Below, piece after piece: positions 7,513 to 14,384 of a stretch of 14,384 nucleotides of DNA. The DNA is from Sergeia podlipaevii. Taxonomy: Eukaryota > Euglenozoa > Kinetoplastea > Trypanosomatida > Trypanosomatidae. The stretch is taken from NCBI GenBank assembly GCA_030849805.1, contig JASANZ010001767.1, positions 1-14,384 of the forward strand. Reading direction: 5' to 3'. Both the position numbers and the translations under genes were made by a program. Each line of letters begins with the position of its first letter. Position 1 is the stretch's first letter. Below the pieces are notes generated by a model. That model saw only the letters and a program-made list of their open reading frames with translations, was not told the origin of the DNA and did no database searches.

Positions 7513-7590
7513 CTAGCATTATGTTATTATCGTGATGTAGTATTTTGTAAAAAGGGAAGAAGAAATTGAAGAAGAGAAAAAACAAAATAA
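7513..7590 (-). promoter_or_regulatory. Alternative distal pyrimidine tract and acceptor
   Basis: The plus-strand purine-rich stretch 7548-7587 is a long CT-rich tract on the coding strand. It is followed by GCTAG with AG at 7514-7513, which would give a 5' UTR of about 415 nt for the 717-residue protein gene. The site at 7216 is closer and has a better local context. Confidence 0.25.
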
Positions 7591-8561
7591 GTGCGTGTGC
7601 TCTAAAATGTGATGTGTTGTGTTCATTCTAGAAAATTGTAGCGGTCAACGTCTCACATGATGATGACGGACGTCAAGTTGTCGATGCGAAAAAAAAAAGA
7701 GCTCCCGCCAAAGCTTTGTGTTGTGTTGAAAAGTCCCGCAGCATCCCACTGTTTCGCCAGAAGTCTTCTCAATACTTTTTATGAATAACAAGTAACTTTT
7801 CATATACTACCAACATTATGCATTTTCACTTTCATATATTTTTTTTTTGCTTCTCCATTTCAGTTCACCTTTTTTTCTGTTTATATCTGTTTTGCACGTT
7901 TCCTTCCCGTTCAAAAGGAAAAAAAGAATTTTGTTAAAATATTTTTTTCTAAAGCCCAAAGAGTCGTCGAAACGTATGTATAAAGAAGCCCATAATAACA
8001 ACGTGTTCTCCTTCTCTGTGATTGTAACTTGTTGACTTTTCACCTCTTGACAACAACACATCAACATAAAACAATTAAAAAGACGAGCATAAGCGGAAAG
8101 TGCTGACAGATAATAGTAGTAGTAACAATAATAGGTAGATAATATAGATAATAAAAATAGTGTTTGGAACAACACAGAAAGTCATTTTGTTTCCTCTTTC
8201 ACCATATAAATCGGCCTACGAGTCTCTCCTACGATGGAAATGACATCGTTGCCAACAAAAAGGGGGGAAAAAAGGTGAAAACAAATATAGACAATCGTTG
8301 TGCGGCTCCGCAATGCGTGCATTAAATAAAAAAAGAGTAACATAAGAAGAATGCAACTGGGTAAATGAGAGGTAAAGAAAAAAAATGGTCGGTAAGGAAA
8401 AATAAAGAGAGATAGAGCGTTCATTTTTTTTTCTCCACAATACACTCACTAATGCAAAGTGAAGAAACTTTAACTTTTATAAAGGGCAGTGCTCTCTGCT
8501 TTCGTCCTTATCGTGAATGTATGCAATAAGGCGCTCCATTTATTCTCCGCTCATTCGATAA

Positions 8562-8574
8562 CCCCCCCCCCCCC
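8562..8574. repeat. C13 homopolymer (G13 in the BiP transcript)
   Basis: Thirteen C on the plus strand, thus thirteen G in RNA of this transcription unit, about 175 nt beyond the BiP stop codon. It probably lies in the BiP 3' UTR. Confidence 0.85.
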
Positions 8575-8748
8575 GTACCCTCATATATATTCCTCCATTC
8601 TTCAGATGCGAGTATTCCTATTCTTGTGCGTGTGTGAGAGAGTATTTTTAAGACCACTTGACTCCTAAAATATCTCACCATTGCTCATTGCAAATTGGAT
8701 CTAAATATCAAAATGCAAAGAAGCAGCAAAGTAGCATAGGAGTCTTCA

Positions 8749-10728
8749 TTACAAATCGTCCATGGGCTCAGGGGCCTCGTCCGCATCGGCGCCACCAGCG
8801 GCCTGATACACCTTCTGGATGATCGGGTTAGTGATGCTCTGGAGCTTCTCGCGGGCAGCTTCGAACTCTTCGCGCTCGCCGTTAGGGTTCTCATCAATGA
8901 AGTCAATAGCTTCCTTCACAGCGTCGTCGAATGCCTTCTTGTCGCTTGCGCTGAGCTTTCCGCCGAGCTTCTCCTTATCGTTGATCTGGTTGCGCAGAGA
9001 GTACGCGATGCTCTCGAGAGAGTTCTTGGCCTCCACGCGCTCGCGTACCTTCTTGTCCTCCTCCTCGAACTCAGCTGCCTCACGCACCATGCGCTCAATC
9101 TCATCATCGCTGAGGCGGCCCTTGTCGTTGGTGATGGTGATCTCCTCCTTCTTTCCAGAAGACTTGTCCACAGCGCCAACCTGGAGAATGCTATTCTCAT
9201 CCACATCAAAGGACACCTCAATCTGGGGCACACCGCGGGGAGCGGGGGGGATGCCGGACAGCTCAAACTTGCCAAGTAGGCGATTGTCCTTGGTCATCTG
9301 GCGCTCACCCTCGAAGACCTGAATGAGCACGCCGGGCTGGTTGTCCTGGTAGGTGGAGAAGACCTGGCTCTTCTTGGTGGGGATCTGAGTGTTGCGCTCA
9401 ATGAGCTTCGTCATCACCCCGCCCACGGTCTCAATACCAAGGGACAGGGGAATCACATCCACAAGCACCACGCGGCCTCCCACCTCGCTCTCACCAGTGA
9501 GCACCGCAGCCTGCACTGCCGCACCGTACGCGACGGCCTCATCGGGGTTGATGCCCTTGTTGGGCTCCTTGCCGCCAAAGAAATCTTTGATGAGCTGCTG
9601 CACCTTGGGAATACGCGTAGAGCCGCCAACCATCACAATCTCGTCGATGTCACCCTTCTTCAGTTTCGCATCCTCGAGCACCTTCTGGACAGGCAGGAGA
9701 GTGTTTTTGAAGAGGTTCATGTTGAGCTCCTCAAACTTGGCACGGGTGATCTTCTCGCTGAAATCGAAGCCCTCAACCAGGCTGTCCACCTCGACGCGGG
9801 CCTCGGGGTGAGAAGAGAGCTGGCGCTTGGCAGCCTCGCATGCCTTGCGCAGGCGAGCGAGGGCCTTCTGGTCCGTGGAGATGTCGACGCTCTTCTTGCG
9901 CTTGAGGCCATCAACGAAGTACTTCATGAGGTTGTTATCGAAGTCCTCACCGCCGAGGTGGGTGTCACCGTTGGTCGCGACGACCTCAAAGAAGCCTTCA
10001 TCGATTGTGAGCAGGGACACATCGAACGTACCACCACCAAGATCAAAGACGAGAATGTTCTTCTCACCTGCCTGGTTGAGGCCGTAGGCGATGGCGGCGG
10101 CAGTGGGCTCGTTGATGATGCGGACGACGTTGAGACCAGCAATTGTACCAGCATCTTTGGTAGACTGACGTTGGGCATCGTTGAAGTAAGCGGGCACGGT
10201 GACCACAGCGTTCTTGACCTTCTCGCCAAGGTACGTCTCAGCGATCTCCTTCATCTTCTGCAATATCATCGCGCTGACTTCTTCAGGAGTGAAGGTCTTC
10301 TTCTGTCCTTTGATGCTCACCTGCACAAGCGGCTTACCAGACTTGTCAGAAGCCACCTCGTAAGACAGCAGCTTCTTATCACCCTGGACAGTGGGATCGC
10401 TGTACTTGCGACCAATAAGGCGCTTGATGGCGTAGATGGTGTTCTCGGGGTTCTGCGGGAGCTGGTTCTTGGCACCATCACCAACAAGACGCTCAGACTC
10501 GGTAAAGGCAACGACAGAGGGGGTGATACGGTTACCCATCTCGTTGGGCACAATGTGGACCTCACCCTTCTGCCACACGCCAACGACAGAGTACGTGGTG
10601 CCAAGATCAACGCCAACGCACGGGCTCTCCACCTTACCCGCACCACCTTCAGGGGCAGCCGAGGCTGCGATGGCCAGGCACAACGCCACTAGCGCGAGAG
10701 CGAGAAGCGATTTCCCGCAGCGACGCAT
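8749..10728 (-). CDS. BiP: ER chaperone BiP/GRP78 (HSP70 family) with MDDL retrieval tail
   Basis: This 659-residue lumenal HSP70 folds and translocates secretory proteins using ATP. A signal peptide (about 1-24: basic RR start, Leu/Ala core, ending ASA) precedes the nucleotide-binding domain: DLGTTYS (41-47), [10 protein letters not shown] (175-184), [10 protein letters not shown] (207-216), [10 protein letters not shown] (229-238) and [10 protein letters not shown] (367-376). The interdomain linker [12 protein letters not shown] (420-431) leads to the substrate-binding domain and lid. The protein ends in MDDL (656-659), the kinetoplastid counterpart of KDEL. Length and motifs are complete. 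ATG 10728 is the first ATG after either candidate acceptor; in-frame codons further upstream begin only with GTG. The coding sequence is visibly richer in G/C-ending codons than its neighbours, consistent with high expression. It sits between two long gene-free spacers. At 540 a Ser replaces the Thr AMPylated in mammalian BiP (Thr518). Confidence 0.98.
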   Translation of the reverse strand: MRRCGKSLLALALVALCLAIAASAAPEGGAGKVESPCVGVDLGTTYSVVGVWQKGEVHIVPNEMGNRITPSVVAFTESERLVGDGAKNQLPQNPENTIYAIKRLIGRKYSDPTVQGDKKLLSYEVASDKSGKPLVQVSIKGQKKTFTPEEVSAMILQKMKEIAETYLGEKVKNAVVTVPAYFNDAQRQSTKDAGTIAGLNVVRIINEPTAAAIAYGLNQAGEKNILVFDLGGGTFDVSLLTIDEGFFEVVATNGDTHLGGEDFDNNLMKYFVDGLKRKKSVDISTDQKALARLRKACEAAKRQLSSHPEARVEVDSLVEGFDFSEKITRAKFEELNMNLFKNTLLPVQKVLEDAKLKKGDIDEIVMVGGSTRIPKVQQLIKDFFGGKEPNKGINPDEAVAYGAAVQAAVLTGESEVGGRVVLVDVIPLSLGIETVGGVMTKLIERNTQIPTKKSQVFSTYQDNQPGVLIQVFEGERQMTKDNRLLGKFELSGIPPAPRGVPQIEVSFDVDENSILQVGAVDKSSGKKEEITITNDKGRLSDDEIERMVREAAEFEEEDKKVRERVEAKNSLESIAYSLRNQINDKEKLGGKLSASDKKAFDDAVKEAIDFIDENPNGEREEFEAAREKLQSITNPIIQKVYQAAGGADADEAPEPMDDL

Positions 10729-10747
10729 CCTTCGTATATTGAATAAT

Positions 10748-10784
10748 CTGACGGGCGAGTGTGGCACACACACACAGAGATAAT
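10748..10784 (-). promoter_or_regulatory. Candidate proximal trans-splice acceptor for BiP
   Basis: On the coding strand TCTCT, (TG)6 and a CT-rich stretch end in GTCAG with the AG at 10749-10748. This would leave a very short 5' UTR of about 19 nt. The (CA)6 on the plus strand is at 10765-10776. Confidence 0.35.
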
Positions 10785-10871
10785 ATTAGGAGCGTAGTAG
10801 CTGGAAATAAAGAGGGAAATAGAAAGGCAGAACACAGTAGTGATATTTTCAGTGGTTGGATGAATAGAGAG

Positions 10872-10937
10872 CTATAGGACGGGAAAAAAAAAAACTATTA
10901 TCAATCGAAAAAAAAAAAAAAATTTCAAAAAAAAAAA
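10872..10937 (-). promoter_or_regulatory. Candidate distal trans-splice acceptor for BiP
   Basis: A strong coding-strand pyrimidine region (T11, T15 and T10 blocks between 10937 and 10884) is followed by CCTATAG with AG at 10873-10872. An AG also lies at 10896-10895 inside the tract. The 5' UTR would be about 143 nt without any ATG before 10728. Confidence 0.45.
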
Positions 10938-11603
10938 GAAGAAGCAACAATAGCAACAACAAAGAAACAAAATAGAATTGCTGAGCAGTAGCTGATAAGA
11001 CACAGAAAATAATATATCTCTGCTATTCCTTCTTTTGCCTTTTCCTTTCTTTTTTTGGTGGTGGTTGTGATGGGAGCATCAAAGTTGGGTCTACAAGCAA
11101 CACGTGCTCTCAAAAAATATATTCAAATGTACATATTCATAAAAAGCTAAAACATTAAGTAGAAAGTCTCTCTATGTTTCTCTTTGAGTGCATGTACACA
11201 TCAACTGGTATAGTCTACGAATCAGCAAAAGTGAATTGATGGCCCAGACGCAGCAAGCAGTACGCTTGAACGGAGCTGAGTAATAATAAATTGTGGCGGG
11301 TGCTGCGATGAGTTCAACAAACTATCATATATACTTTTTGATTGAATTATTGAAGGGAGAGGTGAGGACGGGGAGTTCCTATACGGTATCCCAAACAAAT
11401 ATGAATAATAATAAGAAATGATTACAAACGAAAAAAAAAGCAGACTCTGCTTGAGTTAAAAAAAAAAACACAGCCATTGAAAAAGATAAGCGTCACATAC
11501 AAAGTAAGATAATGAGAAGAAGGGAAAAGCTAACTTAAAAAGGGACACTATATATACAGACTAGCTACAACTACACGAAGCGAGGTACCTGATAAGGGCA
11601 CCC

Positions 11604-11625
11604 TATATATATATACATATATATA
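11604..11625. repeat. Interrupted TA dinucleotide run
   Basis: Alternating T and A broken once by a C, self-complementary over most of its length. It lies in the copine-BiP spacer and has no assignable function. Confidence 0.7.
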
Positions 11626-11993
11626 AGTATGTAAAATAATGCAAATGCTGACCTACTCCTAACGGTACATAAACCCCCCTGAATCAGTACATCTTATAGG
11701 ATACAAAGGAGGGGAGTGAGTATAGAGGAAACATCATCAACAACAAAAAGATACATCGAGTCGTGCTGTTCGCTTTCAAAATGGAAAAATAATAAAAAAG
11801 GAAGTGACGATGTCTCTTATACTATCTTTTATACAAGCTACTCCCTGCTTTCTCTGCTTCCCATAGTATAGACGTGCACACCCCTCTCCCTTCATTCCTT
11901 CCGTTCCAACATATATATACACACGCGTTAGAACATATTCTTCGCGCATCTGTTTGTGATAGCCTATTCTTCACCAGAAATAAAAACAAAACA

Positions 11994-12011
11994 AATAATA
12001 ATAATAATAAT
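11994..12011. repeat. (AAT)6 microsatellite
   Basis: Six AAT units in the copine-BiP spacer, the third and shortest AAT tract of this kind. No gene is recognised directly downstream on the transcribed strand; BiP begins about 1.27 kb away. Confidence 0.85.
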
Positions 12012-12460
12012 AAAACCGCGATCATAAAAAAAAAACCTGTTTGCTTTGTATTTATATATTTTGATAGACAAATAACTTTACAGTAATAATGCACAAGATA
12101 CGCTGGAAGTGCTATGTATCTGCCAACATGTGGTATTCCAAAGAAACAGTCCAGCAAAAAAAAAAAAAAAAACGGAGACTTTGCCTCAAAACAAACAAAC
12201 GTACAACAACAACAGATGATCTAAGGTACAAACCCTACAATGATCATTTTCTGAAACAAAAACATAAGTTTCTATCCTTTTCCCTTGCTTTCTCTTCATA
12301 TGCTAATATATATATATATATTGAACATGCGAATACAACATTTCTTCGCATCATACATTCGTTTCTCCACTTATGACTCCTATTGCTCGTTCTTGTCGTT
12401 TGTGCGTTTAACTCAGTAGATTAATCGTATTCATGAAAAGCTTCAAACATTCTCCCCATT

Positions 12461-14092
12461 TCATGCACTTGTTGTTGCTGTCGCTGCTGCTGCGTTGTTC
12501 ATCATGACATCCCACGCCTCTAGCTGCTCGGGAACAGAGCGCAGCATGGCAGCCGCCAGAATCTCGGGTCGCTTTCCAGAGTACCTTGAGAAGGGAACAA
12601 AGGAAACAACCCTCCTGCGTGCGGTATGCCCGGCACGGCTAGTGAGTGGCTCAAACGCTTCCTCTAGGCGCTCCATAGGCTTAAAATCTTCTTCACCGAT
12701 ACCCACAATCACGATGGACAGCGGCGCGTCATCCGCAGCCACAACAGCATCAATGGTGTCCTGCATGTCAGTTATGGCACCATCTGTGAGTACAACTAAG
12801 ATTGTATAGGTGTCCTTCACCTCTCGGGCCTGTCTAGATACTGTGGATATCGTTGGCGCAACGTTCGTAGGACCCGCAAAACGCAAAGAGGGCAGTAATG
12901 ACTCATATGTGAGGAGAAGGGCGTCAAGACCGTCCATGTGAGGACTCTGTGTGTGAAGATTAAGAGGAAACAAGTGACTCGCCTCGCTCATGCCCGGCGG
13001 TACCGCGCCGAACCCATATGCAGTTATCATGGACGCTCCAGCATAATAGTCCTGCACGACATCTGCCACCGCATGCATAGAGCGCACGTAGTTGTTGGGT
13101 AGCTCTTGGCCACAGTAATGGAGAGAAGACGCACATGAAGGCGGCTCGTTGGATTCCGTGAAGTCAATGGAAAAGCAAAGACTAAGTCGCAGTCCTTGTC
13201 GCAAGCATGACACGAAGTCGCGTTTCTGCAGCATATGGCATTCATCTATGCGAACGAAGCCGTAAGACTTCGGCTTGTCAGGTGTCTTGGAACTCACCTT
13301 CAGGAGCTCCAAGTCTTTTCCCTTACTCTGTGCAATCTCCTTCATCGAGAGCACAAACCCACCCATGGCGTCGTCAGAAAACACATCTTTATCGTAGCAG
13401 TCAAAGGCGATGCAGCGGGCGTTCCAGTCTCCTCCACACAAGGTCGTGAGATCCATCTGCGGTGTTGCCCTCCACACAGGGTTGAGCGTGTTGTGCACCA
13501 CCTCCGTCTTGTACACCTGCTTCTTGTGACCGCAGTGCTGAAGGTGTCTGATTACGATGTACGGATCCGATTTGCTGAAGAAGTGCATTTTCTTCAAATT
13601 GTGACCACTCAAAAGTAAACTAGCGCTCCCTTTTACGGCTTCACGTCCGTGGACACACACAAGAATGGTCCCTGCTGCATCTAGCCTGAGCGTAAGAGTT
13701 GACTGCTGAGAGCACAGAATCGCTGCCAGCGTGGTGACCCCGGAGCCATATTCGTACTCCTGCTCCTCCCCCACTTCTCCTTTTCCATCACTAGGGCCGC
13801 CAGTACCACTACTACTACTACTACTACAACGACTCACGCGCTTCGCCCACACTTGCAGCGTAAAACTCTGCTTCATTTCAAAGAAATAATTGACATCAAC
13901 CGTTTTGGAGAACACGAGAGGCTTCAGCGTGCTGAGCGCCTCGGTCTCTCCAATAGCGGCTTCTCGCGCATTCGTGATGTCGAACACCCGCACACGCACC
14001 TCTGTTGGGAAGTCAGATTTTTCATCCGTGCGAAACAGCTCACAACGGAAACTAAGTTGAACGACAGCTTGAAGAAATAAACTCCTAGACAT
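12461..14092 (-). CDS. Copine (tandem C2 plus copine/vWA domain)
   Basis: Copines are calcium-dependent phospholipid-binding proteins that recruit partners through a von Willebrand A-like domain. This 543-residue protein has normal copine length. C2A (about 8-140) is divergent: no SKSDP, no Asp pair in loop 3, and a Ser/Gly/Glu-rich insert (about 85-116). C2B (about 150-275) is standard: FSKSDP (172-177), VVHNTLNPVW (198-207) and YDKDVFSDDAMGG (233-245); only the first loop-1 Asp seems replaced by His170. The copine domain follows: SIDFTESNEPP (308-318), the MIDAS-like DxTxSN; LHYCGQELPNNY; ITAYGFGAVPP (356-366); VLTDGAITDM (434-443); VGIGEEDF (463-470); and VSFVPF (496-501). It ends with a poly-Ala/Thr tail rather than the Cys/Pro-rich tails of animal copines. 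ATG 14092 is the first true ATG; upstream in-frame codons are a translated TG repeat starting at TTG. Probably cytosolic or membrane-associated. Confidence 0.95.
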   Translation of the reverse strand: MSRSLFLQAVVQLSFRCELFRTDEKSDFPTEVRVRVFDITNAREAAIGETEALSTLKPLVFSKTVDVNYFFEMKQSFTLQVWAKRVSRCSSSSSSGTGGPSDGKGEVGEEQEYEYGSGVTTLAAILCSQQSTLTLRLDAAGTILVCVHGREAVKGSASLLLSGHNLKKMHFFSKSDPYIVIRHLQHCGHKKQVYKTEVVHNTLNPVWRATPQMDLTTLCGGDWNARCIAFDCYDKDVFSDDAMGGFVLSMKEIAQSKGKDLELLKVSSKTPDKPKSYGFVRIDECHMLQKRDFVSCLRQGLRLSLCFSIDFTESNEPPSCASSLHYCGQELPNNYVRSMHAVADVVQDYYAGASMITAYGFGAVPPGMSEASHLFPLNLHTQSPHMDGLDALLLTYESLLPSLRFAGPTNVAPTISTVSRQAREVKDTYTILVVLTDGAITDMQDTIDAVVAADDAPLSIVIVGIGEEDFKPMERLEEAFEPLTSRAGHTARRRVVSFVPFSRYSGKRPEILAAAMLRSVPEQLEAWDVMMNNAAAATATTSA

Positions 14093-14110
14093 AGTAGCAA
14101 CACTCACGGA

Positions 14111-14136
14111 CACACACACACACACACACACACACA
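14111..14136. repeat. (CA)13 microsatellite in the copine 5' flank
   Basis: Thirteen CA units on the plus strand, read as TG on the coding strand, about 19 nt before the copine ATG. A shorter (CA)6 lies at a similar position before BiP (10765-10776). Confidence 0.9.
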
Positions 14137-14144
14137 AACCGCAC

Positions 14145-14174
14145 CTGTCAGTGGAAACCCCCCACCAAAAAAAA
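14145..14174 (-). promoter_or_regulatory. Candidate trans-splice acceptor for copine
   Basis: On the coding strand T8 (14174-14167), a G-rich break and TTTCCACTGACAG put an AG at 14146-14145. The 5' UTR would be about 52 nt, mostly TG repeat, with no ATG before 14092. The tract is short and interrupted, so the call is tentative. Confidence 0.35.
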
Positions 14175-14295
14175 GCCTAAAATGAAGAAAGTCGTGTAAT
14201 GATGGCAGTATACAAAAAGAAAAAGCAATATAGAAACCTGTACTATAAGATCTAACACGCTAACCAACTAGAATATTATTCAAAAAAAAATTATA

Positions 14296-14315
14296 TATAG
14301 TATAGTATAGTATAG
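14296..14315. repeat. (TATAG)4 short tandem repeat
   Basis: Four perfect copies of the pentamer TATAG upstream of the copine gene. The surrounding sequence (14138-14384) is otherwise AT-rich flank with no gene visible. Confidence 0.85.
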
Positions 14316-14384
14316 AAGGAATAAAAAAAGAAAACAAGAAACAAAGAAGCGGGATTAGGTGTGATAGTGTATACTCATAACAAC

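Larger units (their letters stand above)
7098..8748. other. Gene-free 1.65-kb spacer between BiP and the 717-residue protein gene
   Basis: The right half should be the BiP 3' UTR and the left half the 5' region of the next gene. It contains a C13 run (8562-8574), several A and T homopolymers, an (AAT)8 microsatellite and candidate acceptors. Minus-strand open frames at 7816-8175 and 8182-8445 are long for this composition. They encode runs of Phe, Leu, Tyr and Lys with no domain, and lack the higher GC of the real genes, so I do not call them. No structured RNA is recognised. Confidence 0.6.
10729..12460. other. Gene-free 1.7-kb spacer between copine and BiP genes
   Basis: This AT-rich stretch holds the copine 3' UTR and the BiP upstream region. 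It contains an (AAT)6 tract (11994-12011), TA-dinucleotide runs (11604-11625, 12306-12321) and many A homopolymers. A minus-strand open frame at 11822-12157 is mainly the translation of these tracts, including a poly-Leu/Phe segment, and is not supported. No tRNA or snRNA gene is recognised, though small C/D snoRNAs cannot be excluded by eye. Confidence 0.6.

Noticed and set aside
7816..8175. 119-codon minus-strand open frame in the BiP 3' spacer
   Set aside because: AT-driven, with runs of Tyr, Leu, Phe and Lys, no domain and no coding-like base composition.
9808..10692. 294-codon open frame on the plus strand opposite BiP
   Set aside because: Long antisense frames opposite HSP70 genes are a known by-product of their codon bias. 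The translation has no recognisable domain and BiP motifs on the other strand are unambiguous.
10729..10773. In-frame 15-residue N-terminal extension of BiP
   Set aside because: It would start at GTG, not ATG, and would sit before a complete signal peptide. The first true ATG is 10728.
11822..12157. 111-codon minus-strand open frame with a hydrophobic segment in the copine-BiP spacer
   Set aside because: The apparent membrane segment is the translated ATT repeat and A-run complement. No other support for coding.
14093..14137. In-frame Cys/Val repeat extension of copine
   Set aside because: It begins at TTG and is a translation of the TG microsatellite. The first ATG is 14092.
1..14384. Stop-codon reassignment as in Blastocrithidia
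   Set aside because: TGA, TAA and TAG all end genes here at sensible family lengths, and none occurs inside the five frames.

Overview
The window reads as nuclear DNA of a trypanosomatid (kinetoplastid flagellate). All five complete genes are uninterrupted and lie on the minus strand. They are separated by AT-rich spacers full of homopurine tracts, which are polypyrimidine tracts on the coding strand and are followed by AG acceptors as expected for SL trans-splicing. This is the layout of one polycistronic transcription unit, transcribed right to left. The BiP gene ends in MDDL, the kinetoplastid form of the ER-retrieval tail. TGA, TAA and TAG all serve as stops, so the nuclear code is standard. 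The spacers are much more AT-rich than I would expect in Leishmania. I cannot name the genus.

Layout in transcription order (right to left): (1) 14092-12461, a copine (two C2 domains plus a copine/vWA domain). (2) A 1.7 kb gene-free spacer. (3) 10728-8749, the ER chaperone BiP/GRP78. (4) A second gene-free spacer of 1.65 kb. (5) 7097-4944, an unrecognised low-complexity protein, probably nuclear, with poly-Q, two basic RGR-rich clusters around a compact aromatic/glycine motif, and a SUMO-interaction-like site. (6) 4430-2931, a protein that combines a PNKP-type FHA domain, a WWE domain and a long Ser/Asp acidic tail with a Lys run. (7) 2350-953, a divergent SMP-30/gluconolactonase/regucalcin-family beta-propeller whose usual metal ligands appear substituted. 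(8) 952-1, its 3' flank, with a plausible start codon of the next gene at 8-6.

The genes do not form a pathway; kinetoplastid transcription units mix unrelated functions. The most interesting protein is the FHA-WWE one. It joins a predicted phosphopeptide reader (of the type that binds CK2-phosphorylated repair scaffolds) to a predicted poly(ADP-ribose) reader, and carries its own CK2-like acidic tail. Its upstream neighbour is also a likely nuclear protein with an acidic SIM-like site. Further points are the degenerate SMP-30 active site, a Ser/Gly/Glu-rich insert where the copine C2A calcium loop 3 should be, and matched (AAT)8 microsatellites in front of two genes.

All domain calls were made by eye. 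No database search was run, and splice sites are predictions from sequence context only.
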